From the NCBI RefSeq assembly GCF_905147365.1, contig NC_056428.1, forward strand, positions 13,174,001 to 13,238,000: a stretch of DNA of 64,000 nt. The letters are read 5' to 3'. A program made the translations under genes and the position numbers. The DNA is from Aricia agestis (Eukaryota; Arthropoda; Insecta; Lepidoptera; Lycaenidae). Position 1 is the first letter of the stretch. Each line of letters begins with the position of its first letter. A model generated the notes under the pieces. That model had not been told where the DNA came from, did no database searches, and saw only the letters and a program-made list of their open reading frames with translations. This document shows positions 60,701-64,000 of the stretch, piece by piece.

Positions 60701-63173
60701 AAATCACATTCTATTTTAAAGATTTTATTCTTAATTTTAAAAGTATGTAATCTCCTTTAATTGGTCACTCAATTTCAGATACGTAATTTAATTAGAAATT
60801 GTATAAAATTAAAAGAGTATGCTCAAAACGTCAGTTCTTTGGCCTGTCACAAACCCAAAAACGTTCAATCAAGAGACTGTACATCAAATTCTCCGATTGA
60901 TTTCAGACAACTCGATATATAATTACAATCTTTAATGTACGTAATAATGAAAGTCAGGACTTTCATAATGTAAAAATATTTACAATATATTTAAAAAAGA
61001 GAGGAAACTTTGTCATAGATTTCATTCGTCAGTCCTTTGTGTAACTTTCAAATGCGAAAATTTTCACCAAAAAAAAACTTATACATGGTCAAATACCTAT
61101 TAATTATGTTTAGTTGGTAATATTGTCAGCTAAGAACTGCAGTATTTCTTTGCCACTATTACAGTATTTCCGGACCGAAACGACCTGCAAACTTTCAAGA
61201 AAAGAGCGTATTCCCTCTTAAAAGGCCGGCAACGCACCTGCGAGTTGCAGGTTGCCGGCTTTTTATTATTTAATTCTGATGTTGCGAGTGTCCATGGGCG
61301 ACGGTAGTTGCTTACCATCAGGTGACCCGTTTGCTCGTTTGCCCCCTTATTTAATAAAAATAAAAAAAAGTATGAGTGCTAGCTCTTCGGATATAACATA
61401 ATCTTGCGCAGGGCCAGTCAAAAACTCAGTACTGAGGGTAAGTCGTTAATTCCTTATAAATCTTAATTTTAGTTTTATTTCTGTACTGTTTACTATGATT
61501 AGTAAAAATTTAATATATTGATATAAGAAAATACGAAAACAAACGTTAACTTTAATTATAACCCTAAATTTATGTCGAAATCATCAGTCCTTTGGCGTCA
61601 GTCCTTTGCCTGAAATCGTGCCAACGGACTGATATGTTGCCAGAGTACTGATGTTTTTTTCTTTAAGATCACTTTTATCACAACAATTAAGTTGTGTTAA
61701 CCATTTGTTTATTTATTTTAGTGTAAAACACAATGTCGCCTACCACAAAAGACAAATTTGACCGAAGAATAATATATTAAATAAGAAAAGAGAAGCTGAA
61801 AAGACTTTCTTGCCGGGAATCAAACTACCTCTTCAAATAAGCTGAATTAGCAAAGAAAAACATAGATTACAAAATGTACTTAAGAAAAGGATAAAGGGCA
61901 AAGAAAAAAATGTTAAGAGAAACCTCGAAAGCAAACGGTTAACTGGAAAAAATTGGTCAAGTGCGAGTCAGTCTCCAGCACGAAGCCCTCGTGACATAAA
62001 ATGGCTATTTTCGTATGAGAGCTCCCTTTAAGTGTTTATTTTATTTTAATTTTACTATCTACTATTAAAGAAGAAAAAAATTGTATTTTGTGAACATTTC
62101 AATTGCCCACTTGGTGCCATTATTGACATTGAGTTAAAAGGAAAAAAAAAGTATATTCTTTGTATAGGAGATCCCTTCAATATTTATTTTGTTATAACTT
62201 TATTGTTTATTATTAAAGTAAGAACAAAATTGAGTATTTCTAGAGTATTTAAAATTACCTGGTTGCATTACTGACATCGAGCAAAAAAGGGCACAAAAGT
62301 CACGTTTCTTGTATGGGAGCCCTCTTAAATATTTATTTTGTTTTTAAATTTGTATTTTCGTTATAGCTGCAACACAATTATACGTCATTTGTGAAAATAA
62401 AAACTACTCTAAAAAATGACTGTCCCGATTTGCAACAATATATTCATTATATTACCCATCTTTTAAACTCAAAGATGTCTCAATTTACCATAAAAACGAC
62501 AGTAAACAAAATATCCCTAAAAGTTACCCAATTTTTGTAGAACCACCCATATACTAAATTTCATGAAAATCGTTGGAGCCGAATTATATATATACAAGAA
62601 TTGCTCGTTTAAAGATATAAGATAAGATATAATATGTACTCTAGTGATTGTGGTCTAGTGAGAGTGAGCCAGGCTCTCGACTTGGAGGTAGTGGATTCAA
62701 TACCCAAGGAAGACCAAACTAAATTAAAAACAGCAAATCAATGATTTCTTATTCTAAAAATTACGAAGCATAACGTCATACAAAGAGTATCTTCGTAGAC
62801 ACTGCTCACACACTTGGCCTCTATAAAAATTACTCCTGCGTATTGCGTACACCGAAATCTGTGTGGGAGCTATTTTTTTAATTTTTCGATCATTTCACTT
62901 TCAGAAAAAATGTCTTTCGTAGCTATAAACAATTTTATTTTCAAATAAAATTGTTTATGCTTACTCTAAATAGTAAATAGGTAGTTGACAAACTTCCATG
63001 GAGATTCAATTACTTACGAATAATAAACTTTCTATTAATATTAACTATAATTTCAGGTAAAAATCATAACTTCAGCTCTCGATCCAGAGATCAACGAGAA
63101 ATTCTACGTCCTACCCGGTATAGGTAACTTCGGCGATCGCTACTTCGGTACAGAACCCGGCGATGAAGAGTGA
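36719..63173 (+). CDS. UCKL1: Uridine-cytidine kinase-like 1, 11 exons, complete
   Basis: Exons: 36719-36771, 38939-39057, 41550-41729, 42105-42211, 52535-52705, 53140-53276, 54126-54312, 57705-57794, 58695-58854, 60123-60466, 63057-63173. Joined they give 1,665 bases, 554 residues, close to the roughly 550 of animal UCKL1. An acidic, serine-rich N-terminus (1-58) leads to GRPPWYN and a uridine kinase domain (about 112-320) with P-loop GASASGKTT at 121-129. A uracil phosphoribosyltransferase-like domain (about 345-554) has GVSILRAGETM, MDATVATGAAA (about 468-478) and ends GIGNFGDRYFG. The family phosphorylates uridine and cytidine in pyrimidine salvage, in the cytosol; the second domain lacks a canonical PRPP loop and is thought not to be an active transferase. 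All junctions are GT-AG and in phase. Introns make up about 94% of the locus and are mostly transposons. Confidence 0.96.
37617..37663. repeat. Hairpin in UCKL1 intron 1
   Basis: CAATTGTTATGTGGCAGCC is mirrored by GGCTGCCGCATAAAAAATAA and CAATTG; near-perfect stem, almost no loop. Confidence 0.8.
38290..38560. mobile_element. MITE in UCKL1 intron 1
   Basis: CTATGAATAATAAAAACTAA and GGA at the left are mirrored at the right end (23-bp inverted ends). TACAAAC lies just outside each end and may be the target duplication, one base out of register. An inner hairpin GAATACATGCAT/ATGCATGTATTC lies at 38460-38487. Confidence 0.75.
38939..39057 (+). CDS. UCKL1: UCKL1 exon 2
   Basis: After a T-rich acceptor (TTTTTTAG). 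Encodes DTELAIEISDPVFDDDDYTR and a proline-rich stretch, and ends in phase 1 at ACTG|GTGAG. Confidence 0.9.
39275..39551 (+). repeat. tRNA-derived SINE, copy 2, in UCKL1 intron 2
   Basis: A-box-like GAGTGGTTGAGCGCG and B-box GGGTTCGAATCCC, then a tail ending near GACGTGGTGTGAAGCG. Same family as 1519-1778, with better boxes. Confidence 0.75.
40000..40230 (+). repeat. Repeat with TCGCCCCCGAAACCCCCT core, copy 2
   Basis: CTAGCTATTTGACCGAGCTT to AATTGCTCGTTTAAAGATAT. The tail has a (TA)n run and an inverted AGCAATTCTTGTATATATAT. Its uninterrupted CCCCCTATATACTAAAT is the empty site for the insertion at 60649-62549. Confidence 0.8.
40420..40565 (-). repeat. LINE 3'-end fragment in UCKL1 intron 2
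   Basis: Matches 52250-52390 (CGGTAAACTCACTCGG, CACGCCGGTTTTCTGTGAG, TCGTGCCGAAGCATGGCTC). Confidence 0.7.
40755..41199 (+). repeat. Longest copy of the ACGGAACCCTAAA family
   Basis: From ATCGGCCAAGTGCGAGTTGG to TTTGGGTACGGAACCCTAAA, about 445 bases. Contains two internal TGTATGGGAGCC-type blocks and (GACGGACA)n near the end. Noncoding. The matching start (GGTCAAGTGCGAGT) recurs at 61955. Confidence 0.7.
41550..41729 (+). CDS. UCKL1: UCKL1 exon 3
   Basis: Basic stretch SPRARRVRTSS followed by AGRPPWYNCTGGQEVEPFLI, the lead-in to the uridine kinase domain. Phase 1 at both ends (CTTTCAG|GC, CATAG|GTACGT). Confidence 0.96.
   Translation, partial: AQTYSNHRARGACAHPPCRSPTSGPRQRVYCMLTDAPSTPPAARPGTTVPAARRSSPSS
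41775..41873 (+). pseudogene. Decayed partial copies of UCKL1 exon 3
   Basis: GAGTCCTTCCTTATAG|GTTCGTGTAA (41775-41800) repeats the end of exon 3 and its donor. Then 41838-41873 (GAGAGCATATTACACGCTGA...) repeats exon 3 bases 41620-41660. This is a degenerate tandem copy inside intron 3, with no usable acceptor. Confidence 0.85.
42105..42211 (+). CDS. UCKL1: UCKL1 exon 4 (P-loop)
   Basis: Encodes the ATP-binding P-loop GASASGKTT and ends VSMDSFYK|, phase 0. D149 of MDSFYK is the conserved base expected for phosphoryl transfer in uridine kinases. Confidence 0.97.
42265..42352 (-). repeat. Truncated LTR piece of the Bel-like cluster
   Basis: CAATGTCATACCGAGCCGTA and the end GTGAACCGTACA match the ends of the LTRs further right. 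Only about 60-90 bases of LTR remain. Confidence 0.65.
42630..44599 (-). pseudogene. Degenerate Bel/Pao gag, frameshifted
   Basis: Two - strand frames, 43313-44599 (start at 44599) and 42630-43352, are successive parts of one gag. The first has a DUF1759-type core (IDIPIFTGNYEQWPTFHDS, EIAWEILNHRYNNP); the second holds paired cysteine knuckles (CINCLYTHHNRPC, CKQCNGPHNTKIH). They overlap in different frames near 43330, so a single frameshift breaks the gene. No protease, reverse transcriptase or integrase follows: an internally deleted element. It differs clearly from the intact element at 17612. Confidence 0.85.
44719..45543 (-). repeat. Bel-like LTR copy a, with 11-bp minisatellites
   Basis: From AGACAACAAAACACATAAAA to GTGAACCGTACA. 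Contains two arrays of GTTGCTCTGCT (44915-45009, 45274-45371) separated by unique sequence. Boundaries are inferred by comparing copies a-c. Confidence 0.7.
45544..45670 (-). repeat. Short internal segment between LTR copies a and b
   Basis: Only about 127 bases (TAGCGCAAAGACAATACAGA, then TTTACAGTATGTGCGTGCTG up to CGCTACCGTATCA): the two ends of the internal region joined by a deletion. Confidence 0.65.
45671..46591 (-). repeat. Bel-like LTR copy b, longest minisatellite
   Basis: Same order as copy a; arrays at 45874-45983 and 46245-46427. The second array has about 16 units, twice as many as in the other copies, and accounts for the greater length (921 bp). Confidence 0.7.
46592..47020 (-). 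pseudogene. Internal gag fragment between LTR copies b and c
   Basis: - strand frame 46545-46838 starts with SQLSTPSTSKENAG and PKINFEQVEPRLDY, the gag N-terminal region, then runs into the LTR. Pol is absent. Confidence 0.65.
47021..47862 (-). repeat. Bel-like LTR copy c
   Basis: 842 bp; arrays at 47226-47313 and 47584-47690. About 97% identical to copies a and b outside the arrays by eye. Confidence 0.7.
47863..48480 (-). pseudogene. Internal gag fragment right of LTR copy c
   Basis: The gag start (MQELLARES, - strand from 48363) repeats that at 44599 but breaks after about 70 codons. A second piece (47816-48109) repeats the frame at 46545-46838. Ends at CGCTACCGTATCA, where a LINE is inserted. 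Confidence 0.65.
48481..51346 (-). mobile_element. 5'-truncated LINE (jockey/CR1-type) inside the LTR chain
   Basis: Inserted between CCGTATCA and TATCAAGACAAC, so TATCA is duplicated. The 3' UTR (48483-48772) contains CCGGTTCGCGAACTACCCC and A/T-rich ends. The element lacks its 5' part (ORF1 and most of the endonuclease). Confidence 0.85.
48773..51343 (-). pseudogene. LINE endonuclease-reverse transcriptase with two stops
   Basis: One - strand frame covers the C-terminal part of an APE-type endonuclease (VGVYRPPSG, DFNINLLDL, SSDHCGQIASF), a reverse transcriptase (FRPISILPTFSKIFEK, QYGFTKGRST, FCDLSKAFDC, GVPQGSILGPFLFLIYIND, catalytic FADD) and the C-terminal domain ending AYYKVNDFIEDG. 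The frame is interrupted only by stops at 49877-49879 and 49535-49537. Both fit single C-to-T or G-to-A changes, so the copy is fairly young but dead. A related fragment lies at 33680-34065. Clade assignment beyond jockey/CR1-like is uncertain. Confidence 0.9.
51347..51700 (-). repeat. Bel-like LTR copy d, truncated
   Basis: Repeats the start of copies a-c (AAAACACATAAAATAATAAA, GGACCAAAATGTAGGGG) but lacks the first minisatellite, and ends after about two GTTGCTCTGCT-like units near 51698. Confidence 0.75.
51701..52109. other. UCKL1 intron 4, plain AT-rich stretch
   Basis: No repeat or gene recognised. Confidence 0.5.
52110..52405 (-). repeat. LINE 3' end, fullest copy
   Basis: On + it begins TGAAATAAGGGGGCAAACGA and ends GAAGCATGGCTCTCC. 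The - strand reads a LINE C-terminal fragment (PYSLLKGRQRTCSSS). Pieces recur at 26776, 40420 and 61155. Confidence 0.7.
52535..52705 (+). CDS. UCKL1: UCKL1 exon 5
   Basis: 57 codons, phase 0 at both ends: EYNFDHPDAFDIELL and VPIYNYVTHSRENRT, the substrate-binding core of uridine kinases. Confidence 0.97.
52757..52890. repeat. Dispersed repeat in UCKL1 intron 5
   Basis: Relative of 6622-6830 (GAGGACGGGTAAAATGTACC, TTATTATGGGGACCAG, TGTGGGAAAAAAG). Confidence 0.5.
53140..53276 (+). CDS. UCKL1: UCKL1 exon 6
   Basis: KTMYGANVIIFEGILAFYS then MKVFVDTDADIRLARRLRR, with the conserved EGI and DTDxDxRLxRR of uridine kinases. Ends in phase 2 (GAGGAG|GTGAG). The 3' 81 bases are copied three more times in the following intron. 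Confidence 0.97.
53186..53740 (+). repeat. 142-bp tandem array of exon 6 3' part plus donor (4 copies)
   Basis: The first unit is the real exon 6 end. GAGGTCGTCGAGATGCTGGA recurs with spacing of exactly 142 bases (positions 53200, 53342, 53484, 53626). Copies 2 and 3 keep the frame and the donor GAGGAG|GTGAG. Copy 4 has a one-base deletion (ATGAA-GTGTTC). The array closes in a palindrome (53698-53740) that inverts the donor region. Confidence 0.93.
54126..54312 (+). CDS. UCKL1: UCKL1 exon 7
   Basis: RDIVQRGRDLEGVLKQYLTY, KPAYQSYIAPSMAHADIIVP, and the end QHVHKQLQL|GTATGT in phase 0. Completes the uridine kinase fold. Confidence 0.97.
54321..55332 (+). mobile_element. 5'-truncated LINE starting next to the exon 7 donor
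   Basis: The frame from about 54324 reads the C-terminal region of a non-LTR reverse transcriptase (VRNLGVYFDRTLSW, LLFPILDYADVCY, LRKFDHVSEHRSKLKWLP, ISAIRLWNSLPESIQ). A one-base shift near 54885 splits off the last 20 residues (FKKRLKNHFLDI). The 3' tail ends in (ATT)n at about 55318-55332. It begins within about 10 bases of the splice donor of exon 7. Confidence 0.85.
55689..55947. mobile_element. Foldback MITE with TA target site, intact copy
   Basis: CAGGGTGTAACAAAAATAAG at the left and its mirror at the right extend about 90 bases per arm (TTCCTTGTAGAGAGTTCACT in both). TA at both flanks (55687-55688, 55948-55949). A one-armed relative lies at 32662. Confidence 0.88.
56430..56840 (-). 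pseudogene. LINE reverse transcriptase C-terminal fragment
   Basis: On the - strand RLKNFLSTSIKTLVVQSLIF, then INYGDVSCLDLNADKLDKLD, RLFNNCLRF, followed in a shifted frame by SSYRSKLHWLPV-like residues. This is the same protein region as the LINE at 54321 but a different, older family member. Frameshifted. Confidence 0.7.
56841..57704. other. UCKL1 intron 7, remainder
   Basis: AT-rich apart from a GC-rich patch at about 57450-57560 (GACCGCGCCCCCCGC). No gene or repeat end resolved. Confidence 0.45.
57705..57794 (+). CDS. UCKL1: UCKL1 exon 8
   Basis: 30 codons, phase 0: RGFKVREKLAVAHSGQPVPD, SLYVLKDTPQ. Linker between kinase and phosphoribosyltransferase-like domains, matching the TPQ|V boundary of the family. 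Confidence 0.95.
57813..58178 (+). repeat. Helitron-like repeat with inserted palindrome
   Basis: Starts TACTAATATTTTATATGCGA, (GTCT)n, GAAACGGCTGAACC; resumes GGAAAAATGTACAATTCCTG and ends GCGGGTGTCATCTATTTA. Its middle is occupied by the inverted repeat 57912-58074. Confidence 0.6.
57912..58074. mobile_element. GC-rich foldback (MITE-like)
   Basis: GTCGGCACTACATAATATAG at the left is mirrored at the right end. Within the arms GCGCTGGCCCAATGTGTAGA is perfectly inverted, and GTTGGCCGGCGCGC occurs in both. Far more GC-rich than the host intron. Confidence 0.8.
58695..58854 (+). CDS. UCKL1: UCKL1 exon 9
   Basis: VQGLHTFIRNKDTPRDEFIF, YSKRLMRLVIEFALSLLPYS, RAVDTPQGFTYE: start of the uracil phosphoribosyltransferase-like domain. 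Ends in phase 1 (GAAG|GTGAG). Its 3' 115 bases recur twice downstream. Confidence 0.97.
58911..59025 (+). pseudogene. Second copy of UCKL1 exon 9 3' part
   Basis: 115 bases parallel to 58740-58854, ending in the same donor GAAG|GTGAGAAAGAGATAG. Against the true exon I count nine silent and two replacement differences (M to L, P to S) and no stop. It lacks the first 15 codons and a good acceptor. CGTGAG|ACGAG would be in frame if used. Confidence 0.9.
59081..59180 (+). pseudogene. Third, decayed copy of UCKL1 exon 9 3' part
   Basis: Offset about 170 bases from copy 2. Still recognisable (TCAAGCGAATTAAGAAGAGA, GAACCGTTGAAACGCAGCAG, GAATGTGAGAAAGAGATAGA) but with deletions and frame breaks. Confidence 0.85.
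59233..59920. mobile_element. Inverted-repeat DNA element in UCKL1 intron 9
   Basis: AAAGTATAGTTTATACACAG and GCCAAT at the left are mirrored by ATTGGCTCTGTGTAAACTAT and ACTTT at the right. A strong hairpin (GCCAATACTGGCTGCCA) lies at 59252-59293. It carries the short MADF-like relic at 59512. No target duplication resolved; PIF/Harbinger origin is an inference from that relic. Confidence 0.75.
59512..59583 (+). pseudogene. MADF-domain N-terminal relic
   Basis: ATG then a 23-residue frame MSRKFNEEDTLKFKQLYREL ending ECL and TAA. This resembles the start of the MADF DNA-binding proteins carried by insect PIF/Harbinger elements (xLKFVQLYRExECLW). Only the first helix remains. Confidence 0.5.
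60123..60466 (+). CDS. UCKL1: UCKL1 exon 10
   Basis: Longest exon, 344 bases. CGVSILRAGETMEQAVCDVC, IGKILIQTNQLTDEPELYYL, RLPKDIK, VILMDATVATGAAAIMAIRV, LLMAEIGVHSIAYAFPQ. Core of the phosphoribosyltransferase-like domain; phase 1 in, phase 0 out. Confidence 0.97.
61155..61366 (+). repeat. LINE 3' end nested in the TA element
   Basis: AAAGGCCGGCAACGCACCTG, GTCCATGGGCGACGGTAGTT, CACCATCAGGTGACCCG-like words and CCCCCTTATTTAATAAAAAT. The + frame just upstream reads a LINE C-terminus (KRAYSLLKGRQRTC-like). Confidence 0.7.
61950..62420 (+). repeat. ACGGAACCC-family 5' part
   Basis: GGTCAAGTGCGAGTCAGTCT and two TGTATGGGAGCC-type blocks, as in 40755-41199; the diagnostic 3' end is missing. Confidence 0.55.
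62637..62800 (+). repeat. Possible tRNA-like SINE head
   Basis: TGTGGTCTAGTGAGAGTGAG (A-box-like) and GTGGATTCAATACCC (B-box-like) are spaced about as in a tRNA gene, followed by unrelated tail. No cloverleaf. Confidence 0.4.
63057..63173 (+). CDS. UCKL1: UCKL1 exon 11 (last)
   Basis: VKIITSALDPEINEKFYVLP, GIGNFGDRYFGTEPGDEE and TGA. The GxGxFGDRYFGT ending is the family's C-terminal signature. Confidence 0.97.
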   Translation, partial: VKIITSALDPEINEKFYVLPGIGNFGDRYFGTEPGDEE

Positions 63174-63955
63174 GCTATAGGTATAGTATACTTGTATAAT
63201 GTATATTGTATACCACAGACATAGATCTAGATAGATAACGCATGTGTATGTACTTTGCATGCCATATCGCGCTTCCAAACGACAAGCAGCACTCGTCTTT
63301 CGTAAGTCTGTTCTTTAGTCTGCTATCGGAATCGGACGTCAATCGGAATTTTTAAAATGCCTGAATGCCTAATTGTGCCGTATTGAGCTGTAGAAATTCG
63401 AGTAGAAACGTTGGCTTAGATAATGGACAGTAGGTAGGAAAAAAGTGGCACGCTCGTTTTCATACAAATGGAGGAACATGCAGTATCTATCTTGATCTAT
63501 GTCTGTGTTGTATACGCATTTTCTTCAGATACGAAACGGTTGGTATATTGTCTCAGTCAGTAAATTGACATTATAATGTTTTCTCGTCGGTTTGGAAGTA
63601 ATATGGTTTATATTATGGCTCTATGAAAGTTTTGTGCTTGATAGTATCTGCTGGGAAATAGGGATGGAAATTATAAAATTAGAAGTGCATTATGATAATT
63701 TCTTGGCTGAGATAAATTAGAGTATGTATTTCTAAGTAAACGGTAAGAATCTGTACATAATGATTCAGATTTAAACCATACCATAGTTAATGGGAAATAT
63801 CCGAAATATGTCCGGTCAGAGAATTTAGAACCCTGTACTGATACAAAACTATACGATTTTTTTAAATACCATGCGTTCTTTTTTCCGGTCGGAAAGATTC
63901 TGAATAGTCTTATATTATGCTTGCTAATAGAATAAATTACTTGTTAGCAATGTAC
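63174..63955 (+). other. UCKL1: UCKL1 3' UTR
   Basis: AT-rich, no competing frame. AATAAA at 63931-63936 is the likely polyadenylation signal, giving a 3' UTR of about 780 bases. Confidence 0.55.
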
Positions 63956-64000
63956 AGATTCTTACACGTTTAGAGCTACTTCATAACAATGTGTCTGATT

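Larger units (their letters stand above)
60649..62549. mobile_element. 1.9-kb DNA element with 28-bp inverted ends, TA target
   Basis: TGGGTGATTCTACAAAAATT (left) and its mirror (right, one mismatch) extend over 28 bases. Comparison with the empty site at 40118-40135 shows duplication of TA (ATAT at most). The TA target suggests Tc1/mariner-type mobilisation, but no transposase is visible. It contains a LINE tail (61155-61366) and an ACGGAACCC-family piece (61950-62420). Confidence 0.87.
60536..62636 (+). repeat. Repeat with TCGCCCCCGAAACCCCCT core, copy 3, split
   Basis: The left half 60536-60648 and right half 62550-62636 together equal the uninterrupted copy at 40000-40230; the DNA between is a later insertion. 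Confidence 0.85.

Overview
The window looks like nuclear DNA of an insect, most likely a moth or butterfly (Lepidoptera). The grounds are AT-rich DNA, spliced host genes with GT-AG introns, and the mix of repeats: short Helitron-like elements ending in CTAGT, foldback MITEs, hAT and TA-flanked elements, Bel/Pao LTR elements, jockey/CR1-type LINE fragments, tRNA-derived SINEs, and a dispersed repeat ending in ACGGAACCCTAAA. The species is not identified. There is no bacterial, viral-genome or organellar content.

Two host genes can be built in full, both on the + strand. Near the left edge (1936-3538) is a two-exon gene for a 399-residue CHK/EcKinase-like small-molecule kinase. On the right (36719-63173) is a complete 11-exon uridine-cytidine kinase-like gene (UCKL1). 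It encodes 554 residues and spans 26.5 kb, of which only 1,665 bases are coding. Every exon junction keeps the frame and the flanking GT/AG. It joins an N-terminal uridine kinase domain (P-loop in exon 4) to a C-terminal uracil phosphoribosyltransferase-like domain (exons 9-11).

Layout: 1-1800, repeats and MITEs; 1936-3538, the kinase gene; 3.5-17.6 kb, intergenic DNA made of MITEs, hAT-type elements and Helitron-like copies, several nested and with readable target-site duplications; 17612-24430, a very young full-length Bel/Pao retrotransposon on the - strand (338-bp LTRs differing at one base, CTATT duplication, one intact 1,744-residue gag-pol ORF, Arg-tRNA primer site); 24.4-36.4 kb, more repeats, including a P-element-like transposase relic and nested hAT/Helitron insertions; 36.7-63.2 kb, UCKL1, its introns filled with transposons. 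Intron 4 (10.3 kb) holds a chain of degenerate Bel/Pao copies whose LTRs carry an expandable 11-bp minisatellite, interrupted by a LINE.

The most unusual feature is inside UCKL1. Three exons (3, 6 and 9) are each followed in the next intron by partial tandem copies of their own 3' half plus the splice donor. Exon 6 has a 142-bp unit repeated four times. Exon 9 has a roughly 171-bp unit in three copies, the second differing from the true exon at nine silent and only two amino-acid-changing sites. In exons 6 and 9 the duplicated piece would be in frame if spliced in. I see no defence system, biosynthetic cluster or other wholly new multi-gene system, and claim none.
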